Below the pieces are notes generated by a model, which was not told where the DNA came from, made no database searches, and saw only the letters and a list, made by a program, of their open reading frames with translations. The translations under genes and the position numbers were made by a program. Positions 16,711 to 24,622 of a stretch of DNA of 64,000 bases are shown one piece after another. The stretch is from Rossellomorea aquimaris (GTDB lineage: Bacteria > Bacillota > Bacilli > Bacillales > Bacillaceae_B), in the NCBI RefSeq assembly GCF_035590735.1, contig NZ_CP141595.1, positions 1,049,001 to 1,113,000 of the forward strand, in the 5' to 3' direction. Within the stretch, counting starts at the first letter, position 1; each line of letters begins with the position of its first letter.

Positions 16711-17777
16711 GGTGTAAAAAAACGGGTATCTGGCTTTTTCTCTTTTTATTAGTTTTCATGATGAGTGGTTGTTGGGATACCAGGGATATTAATCATCGGG
16801 TGATGCCGGTTGTCTTAGGCATCGCTAAGGATAGTGATCAGTATAAAGTCTTTCTGCAGATTCCTCACCCTCAGCTGGATATCATACAAACGAAGGTGGT
16901 TATTGGGGTTGGTGAAACGATCAATGAAATAGTAGATGATATCAGTGCTGACATGGAAAGCAGTGTCGATTTGCTTCATGTAAAGGTAATTGTCATCGAT
17001 CGACATCTTGCAGAAGAAGGTGTGAAAGACCTTATATCAGGTATTATGAGGTCGAGGGATGTATCTTCAAAAGCATTGGTTGCCATTTGTAACGACGATA
17101 TTGATCAATTTTTCGAAAGTATGGAGAAAAACACCTCTCCAGGCGGGACGACTCTCTTGGATTTTTTTGAAAAAAATGCAGGTTGGGACCCGCAGATCGC
17201 ATTAACCAGGGTTTGGCAGGTATATAGAAGTATCCACTCTTATACCCGGGACGTGGCCATTCCAATGCTCCGGCTCGGGGATACTACGTTAGTGGAACAT
17301 GTGGGTTCAGCGGTGATAAAGAACGGAAGAATGGTTGAAGAAATCAATGCTAATGAAACCCTTCTATATAATGCATTTAACGGTGAAAGTACTCAAGGGA
17401 AAATAGAGGTGTTGAATGAAGGGAGTGTCCTGATCTTAGGGAATACTATGAAGCATACAAGTGATGTGCAGGACGGTAAACCCTTCTTACATTCCAAAAT
17501 TAAGTTAGATGTTATGATACTGGAAACAAAAGGGGATCCAACACCAAAAATGATTGAAAAGGGATTGGAAAAGCTTCTTACAGGTCGGTTGAATAGGATG
17601 TTCTCAAAGCTTCAGGTTAGCGAAGCGGATATTTTAGGACTGGGCCAATTTTTCAGAAAAGAAATACCGAGGATGAACTTGAAGGAATGGAGATCGAAGT
17701 ATTATAAAAACTTGTCTACAGACTTTGTAGTTGATGTCGATATTCAAAATTCCGGGAATTTAAAGAACCCCGACTAA
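16707..17777 (+). CDS. Spore germination receptor C subunit (GerC lipoprotein)
   Basis: A 356-residue lipoprotein. A signal peptide with lipobox MSGC gives the lipidated Cys near residue 22, followed by WDTRDINHR, the typical GerC start (CWDxREI/L). The downstream family segments include VGSAVIKNGRMV. TTG 16707 overlaps the B-subunit stop (TTGA) with GGAAGGAGG before it. The protein attaches to the outer face of the spore inner membrane and completes the receptor. The operon order A-B-C is standard. Confidence 0.9.
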   Translation: MRCKKTGIWLFLFLLVFMMSGCWDTRDINHRVMPVVLGIAKDSDQYKVFLQIPHPQLDIIQTKVVIGVGETINEIVDDISADMESSVDLLHVKVIVIDRHLAEEGVKDLISGIMRSRDVSSKALVAICNDDIDQFFESMEKNTSPGGTTLLDFFEKNAGWDPQIALTRVWQVYRSIHSYTRDVAIPMLRLGDTTLVEHVGSAVIKNGRMVEEINANETLLYNAFNGESTQGKIEVLNEGSVLILGNTMKHTSDVQDGKPFLHSKIKLDVMILETKGDPTPKMIEKGLEKLLTGRLNRMFSKLQVSEADILGLGQFFRKEIPRMNLKEWRSKYYKNLSTDFVVDVDIQNSGNLKNPD

Positions 17778-17850
17778 GCACATAATTTTCTTGTGTTTCA
17801 GCAAAATAAGAAGAAGTATTCTTTTTAACCGATAAAGGGGTTGGTTTAGC

Positions 17851-18297
17851 TTGATGTTAGTATGGGGACTCATTCTCTTTTTAGTAGTTGCTCTGATGTT
17901 CATGCCAAAAAGGTTGACTGTCAGGGAAAATCTCATCATGTTTCCGTTCGTCGGATATTTTGCTGCGGTTGCTCATGTTTTAGTAGGGTTATTGTTGGAT
18001 TATGTAGATTTTGGACCAACCAAAAGTGTGGAATTTTCCGATTTTGCACTCGTAGCATTTGCTCCTTCATTCATAGCGCTTTTATTCTTGAATTTTATGA
18101 AACAAGATAAACATGTGCTTTATGTAATAATATGGACTATTTTCTCGTTCTTGATAGAAGTATTATTTAGTTTAAACGGTTACATGAAACATTTAGAGTG
18201 GAAAATCTGGTATTCCATCCCCGTTTATTTGGTGGCATTCTTTTTGCTGAATTGGTTTTTTCAACATGTAGTCCGAAAAGGATCCCAGAGTTCATAG
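17851..18297 (+). CDS. Membrane protein of unknown function after the ger operon
   Basis: A 148-residue protein with four or five hydrophobic helices, a short cytoplasmic-type loop with KRLTVRE near the N-terminus and a basic C-terminus (RKGSQSS). The frame starts at TTG 17851 or ATG 17854 after AAAGGGGTTGG. It follows gerC by 73 bases in the same direction and ends at a terminator, so it may be the fourth gene of the ger transcript. It resembles small spore-membrane proteins such as the CBO0543 group in layout, but I cannot claim membership. Confidence 0.55.
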   Translation: MMLVWGLILFLVVALMFMPKRLTVRENLIMFPFVGYFAAVAHVLVGLLLDYVDFGPTKSVEFSDFALVAFAPSFIALLFLNFMKQDKHVLYVIIWTIFSFLIEVLFSLNGYMKHLEWKIWYSIPVYLVAFFLLNWFFQHVVRKGSQSS

Positions 18298-18335
18298 GTT
18301 AGCGGTGCGGTGAATTAACATCTTACAAAAAGAAA

Positions 18336-18374
18336 GGGAGGTTCTGATGATACGAGAACCATCCCTATTTTTTT
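18336..18374 (+). terminator. Intrinsic terminator ending the ger transcript
   Basis: GGGAGGTTCT pairs with AGAACCATCCC (one bulge) around a 9-nt loop, followed by TATTTTTTT. Confidence 0.85.
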
Positions 18375-18602
18375 ATGTCTTCTACAATGAAATACAGAAA
18401 ATGGAACAACTCTGTACACCATTTGTTCAACTTTTTCTTTCCATTTGTGCATGGACATAGTACATTACTTTTATAAGCATATGAATAAGTTATTTCGGGT
18501 ATAAACCAATGAGATAGCAGTGGCAGAGTTTCTATCCTTTTGCCAGTCTTCATGGGTTATGAACTGATCACATTATCTTGTCTTATAGAAAGAAGGTCGA
18601 AT
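18375..18602. other. Upstream region of the rsbR-like gene
   Basis: AT-rich, without a gene. GGGTAT at about 18498-18503 matches a sigma-B -10 box, but no GTTTAA is visible at the right distance, so a sigma-B promoter is not established. Confidence 0.3.
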
Positions 18603-19436
18603 ATGCAGGTATCTGAAAAGTTTTATGAATTTATGAGTGAACGTACTTGGCAACTCACAGAGAAGTGGTATGAGTCGCTGGATAAAAGTGATCCGTCAGG
18701 CGTGTATTCTTCAACGGACCCTAAGGTGATTCAAACGTTGAAGCGGCAAAATCACGAATTTCACGAACGCTTTTGTGTCCTTTTTAAGGATATAGGACAG
18801 GATGCATTATGTAATTTCGCCCAGTGGATCGAGGAAATTGCAAAGGATGAAGAACACTTGCAAACCCCTACTCACTATATACTGAGGGAGTTCTTCAGAA
18901 CACAGGATCAGTACTTGGAGATTTTGCAGGAATTTAACCGCCAGCATGGCAGTGAGTTTCCACCGGAGAGAATCGAGTCATTCAGAGAATTGATTATTAA
19001 AACCTTTAGTCTTGTCATTTCCAAGTTTGCCGAAGAAAATTACGAATATGCCCAAAGACGCCTGAAGGCACAGCAGGAAATGATCAGGGAGTTGAGTTCA
19101 CCGGTCATTTTGATTGATAAGAAGACTGGGGTGCTTCCTCTTGTCGGGGACATCGATACAGGAAGGGCGAGATATATCCTCGAAAATACACTGGCCGAAT
19201 GCGTGGATAAAAATGTTGAGCACTTATTCATTGATTTATCCGGTGTCATCATGGTGGATACGATGGTCGCCCATCAATTATTCCAGATCATCGAGAGCCT
19301 GAACTTGATTGGTGTGAAGAGCACGATTTCTGGCATTCGTCCGGAAATTGCCCAAACAGCGGTTCAGCTGGGAATTTCATTTCAGAATATTTCTGTCACT
19401 TCTACTCTAGAACGAGCATTGAATGAGCAACGCTAG
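18603..19436 (+). CDS. RsbR paralogue, stressosome sensor (RsbRD-like)
   Basis: A 277-residue protein. The N-terminal half (1-150) is helical and globin-like in type. The C-terminal half (about 160-275) is a STAS domain with PLVGDIDTGRARYI, then HLFIDLSGVIMVDTMVAHQL. The Thr in GDIDTGR corresponds to the conserved RsbT phosphorylation site. The second site is Ser (LSSPVILI) where RsbRA has Thr. The length matches B. subtilis RsbRD. These proteins build the stressosome that holds RsbT until stress activates sigma-B. Upstream codons from 18540 are open, but AGAAGG at 18591-18596 points to ATG 18603. It is a lone gene without rsb partners here. Confidence 0.85.
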   Translation: MQVSEKFYEFMSERTWQLTEKWYESLDKSDPSGVYSSTDPKVIQTLKRQNHEFHERFCVLFKDIGQDALCNFAQWIEEIAKDEEHLQTPTHYILREFFRTQDQYLEILQEFNRQHGSEFPPERIESFRELIIKTFSLVISKFAEENYEYAQRRLKAQQEMIRELSSPVILIDKKTGVLPLVGDIDTGRARYILENTLAECVDKNVEHLFIDLSGVIMVDTMVAHQLFQIIESLNLIGVKSTISGIRPEIAQTAVQLGISFQNISVTSTLERALNEQR

Positions 19437-19453
19437 AAAGAAGTCATTCAACG

Positions 19454-19484
19454 AGCGGTTACTCTGTAATCGCTTCTTTTTATT
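19454..19484 (+). terminator. Intrinsic terminator after rsbR-like gene
   Basis: AGCGGTTAC pairs with GTAATCGCT around TCT, followed by TCTTTTTAT. Confidence 0.8.
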
Positions 19485-19595
19485 TCTATGGAAACTAATT
19501 GTTTAGCACCCATCTATATAGGGAATTACCCCCATTATAGAGTGAATTTGGTATGATATGCCCTTGGGAAATTCACGATAGAAGGAGGGGCAAAC

Positions 19596-20150
19596 ATGCA
19601 ATTCGTCAAAATGATCCGATTCGACCAAAATGGATTTACCTGTGGTCCACCTCAGTCCGACTCTATCCATAAAGAGAGAGAGCCGGTTTTTATTAATCGG
19701 GAGATCGACAATCTTTTTCATACAGGACAATCGATTTACACCTCCGAAGTGATCTTGCCGCGAAAGACTGATCGGCATTGGTCCGGATGTTACTGTTATT
19801 TGGAGGAGTTCACACAGGTGGTTTCTGAAGATCGTCATATAGGCTTCCTCCCCAGAGAAAGCGTGATATGGGTAAGAAATAAGAGCCATCTCGGCGGCGG
19901 GGTTCCCTACATTAATCGCTTCGTTCATCCATTGGTGGAAGAAGGGACAGATGATGATCATATAATCAATGATACATGGGTGAAAATGAGTGTGGAGGAT
20001 GCATTGGAACGAACGTCTCTTTGGAAAAAAGAGCATGGTTCGCTCCCTGAGTGGATCACGGAATGCTACCTGATGGAGGGACAAGTGAACTGTCTGGTCT
20101 TTCCTTCTACTAATGAGAAGATCATGGAATTTTGGTTAAGTAAAAATTAA
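19596..20150 (+). CDS. Hypothetical protein, 184 residues
   Basis: Not recognised. It is soluble in character, rich in aromatic and charged residues, with no signal peptide or membrane helix. Notable residues are several Cys (TCGPP, GCYCY, ECY, NCL) and a His-rich middle. A very strong AGAAGGAGGGG lies just before ATG 19596, so it is a real gene. The opposite strand is also open for 193 codons, but has no ribosome binding site and is taken as a shadow. It is monocistronic between rsbR-like and DnaD-like genes. Confidence 0.6.
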   Translation: MQFVKMIRFDQNGFTCGPPQSDSIHKEREPVFINREIDNLFHTGQSIYTSEVILPRKTDRHWSGCYCYLEEFTQVVSEDRHIGFLPRESVIWVRNKSHLGGGVPYINRFVHPLVEEGTDDDHIINDTWVKMSVEDALERTSLWKKEHGSLPEWITECYLMEGQVNCLVFPSTNEKIMEFWLSKN

Positions 20151-20272
20151 ACATACTGAGAGTCATGAATGTCCCGTCTTTTTGTTATAATACATAGTAG
20201 TTGATCTTACAATCTAATGAAGGTTGAAGTGTAACGTTTTTCGTTCACTTTCTATGTAAAAGGGGAATTCAC

Positions 20273-20605
20273 TTGAAATTTGAAGAGATTAATCCAGAAC
20301 TAGTGACATTATGCCGGACGTCAGATCCATTTCATATGGCAGAATCGGTGATCGGAGACCAATTAAGAGGATTGGATATTTTGTCGTTAAAGGGAATCGA
20401 GCGTAAAAAAGCCCTTCCGGGAGACGTGGTCAACCTATTGATCATCTATTTCTTCACAGAGGTCAAAGGCACGGTATACCACAGGAACGCACTCTCTAAG
20501 TTATATAATCATTGGGTCTCTAATGAAGTGTTTACCTTCTCTAAGGCAAAAAAGATGATTGAGCTGGACATGCATGAGCAGCTCGGTGATATCGACCGTT
20601 TATAA
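20273..20605 (+). CDS. Small protein with DnaD/DnaB-like (DnaB_2) C-terminal domain
   Basis: A 110-residue protein. The segment GDVVNLLIIYFFTEVKG...SKLYNHWVSNEVFTFSKAKKMIE (residues 50-100) has the layout of the DnaD/DnaB_2 domain in Gram-positive helicase loaders: a helix like VLIDYV, a basic patch, then YxxxIAxxWxxxxVxTxxxAM. Only this single domain is present, without the N-terminal winged helix of DnaD. AAAAGGGGA precedes the TTG start. A decayed second copy of the 3' half and terminator lies at about 22066-22249. The function is not known; binding of single-stranded DNA or a replication protein is possible. Confidence 0.5.
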   Translation: MKFEEINPELVTLCRTSDPFHMAESVIGDQLRGLDILSLKGIERKKALPGDVVNLLIIYFFTEVKGTVYHRNALSKLYNHWVSNEVFTFSKAKKMIELDMHEQLGDIDRL

Positions 20606-20612
20606 ATAGGCG

Positions 20613-20650
20613 AAAGGTCTGGATCCATTGGGATTCAGACCTTTATTGCT
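20613..20650 (+). terminator. Terminator after the DnaD-like gene (duplicated at 22203)
   Basis: AAAGGTCTGGATCC pairs with GGATTCAGACCTTT around ATTG; one mismatch. The arms reappear at 22203-22248 after the decayed gene copy. Confidence 0.8.
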
Positions 20651-20794
20651 TTAATAGCTGGATGCAAAGTTTCGTTTCAGGGAATGTCATTCATGAGGCG
20701 GTATCCTTGAGTGCAGAGAAATCGGTAAAGAATAAACATATTCCAGTTAGGCACACTAACAATACATATCATTTTTTGTAAAGGTGACCTCCTC

Positions 20795-21592
20795 ATGGAC
20801 AATCATACAAGCGACAACACGGCAAGGCGCTACACGGCGCATGTCAGTATCCTTGGTACCACCCAGATCCACTTGCGGAATCCGTATATCATCGCATGGT
20901 GGAGTGCAGCTTTTCCCGGATTTGGCCATTTACTATTATCGAAGTATTTACGTGGTTTTGTCCTATTTATATGGGAAGTCGTAGTGAATCTGCAAGCGAA
21001 TATCAATCTGGCCATGATTTATTCGTTTCAAGGCGAGATCGAGATGGCGAAGGAGATTTTAGATACGAGATGGCTTTTGATTTATATCCCTGTTTATATT
21101 TTTGGGATTTGGGACAGTTATAGGACCACGGTTGACTTGAATAAGGTTTACATATTAGCAGACCGGGAAGCCCACCCTTTTAATTCATTCAGCATAGGAG
21201 CACTTGAAATCAATTATTTGGATAAACGGAATCCGGTTATGTCCGTATTGTGGTCCTTATTTATCCCTGGTCTCGGACAATTATATGTCCATAGGATTGT
21301 AACGGCATTTTTCGTGATTATATGGACGGTTGTCTTTTTCTACTATTCACACGGTCTTGAGGCCATTTCCCTTTTATTCTTAGGAGAAATACAGGAGGCA
21401 ACCAGTGTCATCAATCCTGAATGGCTCTTATTTTTCCCTTCAATATATGGTTTTTCCATTTTTGATTCCTATATGAATACGGTGGAAAATAATAAGCTGT
21501 TTGTAAACGAACAAAGGGCGTTTCTTAAGAGAAATTATCAATCACCCACTTTTCAACCTATGAAAAGTAAAAAAAGCGAAGTGATCGAATGA
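20795..21592 (+). CDS. Internally duplicated membrane protein (TM2-like halves)
   Basis: A 265-residue protein made of two homologous halves, residues about 27-125 and 142-245. Both show RNP-x5-WS-xxx-PGxGxL, a long hydrophobic helix with IW, an FxGEIxxA segment, WLLxxxxxYxFxIxDSY, then TVxxNK. PGFGHL/PGLGQLY followed by a helix is the pattern of TM2-type proteins. The C-terminus is basic and polar. AAAGGTGA at 20780-20787 supports ATG 20795. It overlaps the next gene by four bases (ATGA), so the two products probably act together. The function is unknown. Confidence 0.65.
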   Translation: MDNHTSDNTARRYTAHVSILGTTQIHLRNPYIIAWWSAAFPGFGHLLLSKYLRGFVLFIWEVVVNLQANINLAMIYSFQGEIEMAKEILDTRWLLIYIPVYIFGIWDSYRTTVDLNKVYILADREAHPFNSFSIGALEINYLDKRNPVMSVLWSLFIPGLGQLYVHRIVTAFFVIIWTVVFFYYSHGLEAISLLFLGEIQEATSVINPEWLLFFPSIYGFSIFDSYMNTVENNKLFVNEQRAFLKRNYQSPTFQPMKSKKSEVIE

Positions 21593-22050
21593 AGATATTC
21601 TCAACGTTTGAACATAATGCCTATTTAGAAATGGCCATTACCCTGCTTGAGGAGCAAGGGATAAAGAAAGAAGATATATTTGCAATGCCTTTGGATAAGC
21701 GAAGGGAAAAGCGACAAGTATTTGATTCCATTCATCGGTCGGATGGAACATCTCTCATTGATATCGGTGTGGCCCTCGCGACAGCCTTTTCTGTCATTGG
21801 TGCGAGTATCGGTTTTGATCTGGCATGGGGTCCCATTTTCTGGGGGCTGATTGGTGCCGCGGCGGGTTTTATGATAGGATTCATGATTCGGATATTGACA
21901 GAAGTGGTGTTGAAACCGAGGAAGAGATCGAAAAAAGGGAAATCCTCTGAAGTGATCTTGATTATCGCATGCGAAGAAAATCAGGGCGAAATGGTAGAAG
22001 GGATTCTTTGGGAACATTATGCCCTGGGAGTAGCGAAGTATAGAGAATAG
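21589..22050 (+). CDS. Glycine-zipper membrane protein, 153 residues
   Basis: A soluble N-terminal part of about 60 residues (FEHNAYLEMAITLLEEQGIKKEDIF resembles the ACT/flavodoxin-like start of general stress proteins) precedes two Gly-rich helices (GVALATAFSVIGASIGFDLAWG and FWGLIGAAAGFMIGFMI), then a basic loop KPRKRSKKGK and a final alpha/beta segment. Overlap with the preceding gene implies translational coupling. I do not recognise the family. The central double helix could insert in the membrane with both ends cytoplasmic. Confidence 0.6.
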   Translation: MKIFSTFEHNAYLEMAITLLEEQGIKKEDIFAMPLDKRREKRQVFDSIHRSDGTSLIDIGVALATAFSVIGASIGFDLAWGPIFWGLIGAAAGFMIGFMIRILTEVVLKPRKRSKKGKSSEVILIIACEENQGEMVEGILWEHYALGVAKYRE

Positions 22051-22065
22051 CAGGGAAACATACTG

Positions 22066-22190
22066 ACTTCAAAGGGAAAGTCTATCATCGGAATGCACTT
22101 CCTAAACTGTATAACCTCTTGGTGCCTCAGCGAAAGAGATGGTCGAGTTGGATATTCATTAACTGCTTGGTGAAATCGATCGGATATAAT
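22066..22190 (+). pseudogene. Decayed duplicate of the DnaD-like gene (3' half)
   Basis: GTCTATCATCGGAATGCACT, then CCTAAACTGTATAAC, encodes KVYHRNALPKLYN, matching TVYHRNALSKLYN of the gene at 20273. About 25 bases further on, another frame reads MVELDIH-stop-LLGEIDR against MIELDMHEQLGDIDR of the intact gene. The copy thus has a deletion with frame change and an in-frame stop, and no start. The duplicated terminator follows. Confidence 0.8.
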
Positions 22191-22202
22191 CGAATCAAGT
22201 TT

Positions 22203-22250
22203 AAAGGTCTGGATCTCTATACCTGTATCGGAATGGATTCAGACCTTTAT
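22203..22250 (+). terminator. Duplicated terminator of the DnaD-like remnant
   Basis: AAAGGTCTG (22203-22211) pairs with CAGACCTTT (22240-22248). The sequence is the diverged copy of the terminator at 20613-20644. It now ends the transcript of the two membrane-protein genes. Confidence 0.7.
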
Positions 22251-22352
22251 TTATGCCCTCACATAGAATCCCAAATACACCCTTAATATGGTAAAATAAG
22301 ATCACATGATGTATTTTTGGAATATTTCGTTTTAGAGGAGGGGAAAACATAT

Positions 22353-24416
22353 ATGGTCGCACCGCAAACAGCTCCCTTTTTGGTCAGCGGGATGAGGGAG
22401 AAGGACCTGGAATCGGTCATGGATTGGTTTGTGCAGCGTAAACAATCGTTCTATGCCCTGGGACGGATTTATGTAAGTAAGCAAGAGGATCTGGAAGAGA
22501 TATTTTATCGTTCGATCATCGTGGTACATAATGAATTACACCGTTTGAAAAAAGAAACTTCATTTGAATCGTGGGCTGTGTCTCATTTTATACATAATGG
22601 CCGGAATCTTTCTGATAATAAGAGTTTTTGGGATTCAGAGGGTCAGAAATCTGATCAAACACTTTTTCATGCCTTACATCAATTAGAGGATCAGGAGAAA
22701 GAGGCGATTGCTTTAACGTATTTCAACGAATGCTCTTTTGAGGAAGTTGGACGTATTCTTGAGATATCAGTTGAGAAGGTGAAAACCTTTGTGTTTTCAG
22801 GCATAAGGAAGCTTAGGGAAGAGCTGGGGTACGGTTCTTTCGAGGGCTGTCCAGAATATTATAAGCATTATCTTGATTATCTGGGAAGAACGATGGATCG
22901 GCCTGAAAAGGTAGAGTTTGAGATGCATATTTACCATTGTCATGGTTGTCAGGAAGATTTGGCCTCTTTTCAGGAAGTGGTGCTGACCCTGGCAGGAATG
23001 AGAGAAGCCTTGGTGATCCCTGCTGGAATCATAGAGAGGGTCAAGAATAAGGTGGAGGAAAGAGAAGCGCGCAGGCAGAGGAAGAAAAAGAAACGGAAAT
23101 CGATCGGGCTTGCCTTCGCAGGTGTTTTCGCGATGGTCATATCGATCGGATTCGTGACAGGTGGATTCTCCAGTCTCTACTATGCATGGACGGAAGAGGA
23201 TGAACAATTGCGTGTCATCCTCCAGCATGACCTGGGGGAACGGCTGAATCTCGAATCGGAAAGCAATGGGGTGAAAATCACCATCAAGAGTGTTGTCGCC
23301 GATGATGCACAGACTCTTGTCTTTTATGAAATAGAGGATACCGAGAAAAACAATCGCTATATGATGAATGCTCATGAAGGCGTCCATATCGAGAATGAAT
23401 ATGACGTCATGAGGCGCGATCAGCAACACATGTACTATTCTCCTCCCGTCGATCAGGACGAAATACAAAATGAAGAGAGAAATGTGTATAAAGGTACCAT
23501 GAGTCTCCTGCCGGTTTCGGTGGACAGCGGAACCATTAAATTGAATGTAGCAAGGCTCATGCAACTAGCTCAGGACCCTCAAAACGAAGAGGCTTTCGGT
23601 AGGGGAATGTCATTTGCCGAAGGTGATTGGAGCTTTGATATTCCGTTTACAAAGCAGCCATCCCGGGTGCAAAAGCTGGATAAGGAAATCGACATTGACG
23701 GGATGCGGATCCGCCTGGATAAGCTGACGATTGCTCCGACCACGACACTCCTCCAGTACAGCTTTCAGAATCAGGGTGGCGACAAACGGATAGAAGTCAT
23801 TACCTTTGATGCACTTGAAACGGATAAGAAGAAGGTGAAGGCAGACCTCTTTGGGGGCAATATGTATGTAGAATCATTTGACCAGGAAGGATGGAGTGCC
23901 TTTACATGGAGCTTTGACACCTTATTTTTTGAAGATCCAAAAGAGGTGGACATATTATTTGATTCCATCCACTTATCCGTAGACGACCGGAAAACGATCG
24001 AACTCGATGCCGCCAAGGATATGCCCCAGACCTTTGAGTATCTCGGAAACACCATTTCCATTGATGAAATCAAGGTAGGAAATCCGGCGAAGGTTATTTT
24101 GACGCATGGTGTATCGAAGGATCGTGCATATGAAAGAGTGATCTATGGATTTTCTAGCGACCATTTGAGGAATGAAAATATCTCGATGGGAGTAAGTGAT
24201 ACAGATGGCGTATTGATGGACAAAACCGGCAAGATACATAAAGTTGATTTATATGAGTATGATCAAATAGATCAGCCCCGCTACTTCGAAACTGTCCAAA
24301 CGATCGAGTTTTATAACGACTCTTCGAGGGAAGATGTAACTCCAACGAAGCTTGAAATCGAGGGATACAGCACAACGAAATATGTGAATGACCGGGTGAA
24401 GGTGAAGTTGGATTAG
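22353..24416 (+). CDS. ECF-like sigma factor fused to zinc-finger/transmembrane anti-sigma (DUF4179-like)
   Basis: One uninterrupted 687-residue frame. Residues about 20-90 resemble sigma region 2. Residues about 105-160 form sigma region 4 (LEDQEKEAIALTYFNECSFEEV, then a helix-turn-helix ending in SGIRKLREELG). Cys166, His192, Cys196 and Cys199 (EMHIYHCHGC) make the HxxxCxxC zinc-finger anti-sigma motif. A basic run RQRKKKKRK leads into a transmembrane helix (about 252-277), and the remaining 410 residues are extracytoplasmic and of the DUF4179/DUF5643 kind seen in the separate anti-sigma at 33476. AGAGGAGGGG at 22334-22343 supports ATG 22353 rather than TTG 22317. A membrane-tethered sigma factor released by proteolysis is the likely mode of action. 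No ECF-type promoter is visible upstream. Confidence 0.8.
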   Translation: MVAPQTAPFLVSGMREKDLESVMDWFVQRKQSFYALGRIYVSKQEDLEEIFYRSIIVVHNELHRLKKETSFESWAVSHFIHNGRNLSDNKSFWDSEGQKSDQTLFHALHQLEDQEKEAIALTYFNECSFEEVGRILEISVEKVKTFVFSGIRKLREELGYGSFEGCPEYYKHYLDYLGRTMDRPEKVEFEMHIYHCHGCQEDLASFQEVVLTLAGMREALVIPAGIIERVKNKVEEREARRQRKKKKRKSIGLAFAGVFAMVISIGFVTGGFSSLYYAWTEEDEQLRVILQHDLGERLNLESESNGVKITIKSVVADDAQTLVFYEIEDTEKNNRYMMNAHEGVHIENEYDVMRRDQQHMYYSPPVDQDEIQNEERNVYKGTMSLLPVSVDSGTIKLNVARLMQLAQDPQNEEAFGRGMSFAEGDWSFDIPFTKQPSRVQKLDKEIDIDGMRIRLDKLTIAPTTTLLQYSFQNQGGDKRIEVITFDALETDKKKVKADLFGGNMYVESFDQEGWSAFTWSFDTLFFEDPKEVDILFDSIHLSVDDRKTIELDAAKDMPQTFEYLGNTISIDEIKVGNPAKVILTHGVSKDRAYERVIYGFSSDHLRNENISMGVSDTDGVLMDKTGKIHKVDLYEYDQIDQPRYFETVQTIEFYNDSSREDVTPTKLEIEGYSTTKYVNDRVKVKLD

Positions 24417-24424
24417 GAAGATAA

Positions 24425-24471
24425 AAGAGGGACGGACCTCCTGCTCTAAAAGCAGGAGGTCCGTCCCTCTT
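24425..24471. repeat. REP-like palindrome with a 21-bp stem
   Basis: AAGAGGGACGGACCTCCTGC begins the left arm (24425-24445) and the right arm ends at 24471; both arms match exactly. It begins eight bases past the sigma-fusion stop and is the only hairpin available to terminate that gene. Confidence 0.85.
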
Positions 24472-24508
24472 AAGTGAGAATAACTTCCCCCAACAGAGAA
24501 ACAATAGG

Positions 24509-24532
24509 TTTGTCGTGACAAGGGTGACAAAG
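24509..24532. promoter_or_regulatory. Candidate MtlR binding site
   Basis: TTTGTC and GACAAA flank a direct repeat GTGACAAGG/GTGACAAAG. The position about 110 bases before mtlA and the presence of mtlR in the operon suggest the activator site. The assignment is inferred. Confidence 0.4.
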
Positions 24533-24549
24533 TTAGTTTTCATCGTTGT

Positions 24550-24563
24550 TGAAACCGTCTACA
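24550..24563. promoter_or_regulatory. Candidate cre (CcpA) site before mtlA
   Basis: TGAAACCGTCTACA fits the catabolite-responsive consensus TGWAANCGNTNWCA with one mismatch. Glucose repression through CcpA would be expected for a mannitol operon. Confidence 0.55.
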
Positions 24564-24622
24564 TCTGGAGTCTATGATGAATATAAGAGAAATTATTATT
24601 CAATCATGAAAGGATGAGAGAA

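Noticed and set aside
18490..18510. Sigma-B promoter before the rsbR-like gene
   Set aside because: GGGTAT is present, but no GTTTAA-like -35 at 13-15 bases.
19503..20084. 193-codon ORF antisense to the hypothetical gene at 19596
   Set aside because: No Shine-Dalgarno, unusual composition, and the sense frame has a very strong start.
22797..23564. 255-codon ORF antisense to the sigma fusion
   Set aside because: Shadow frame of a long, well-structured gene; Phe/His/Ile-rich without recognisable motifs or start signal.
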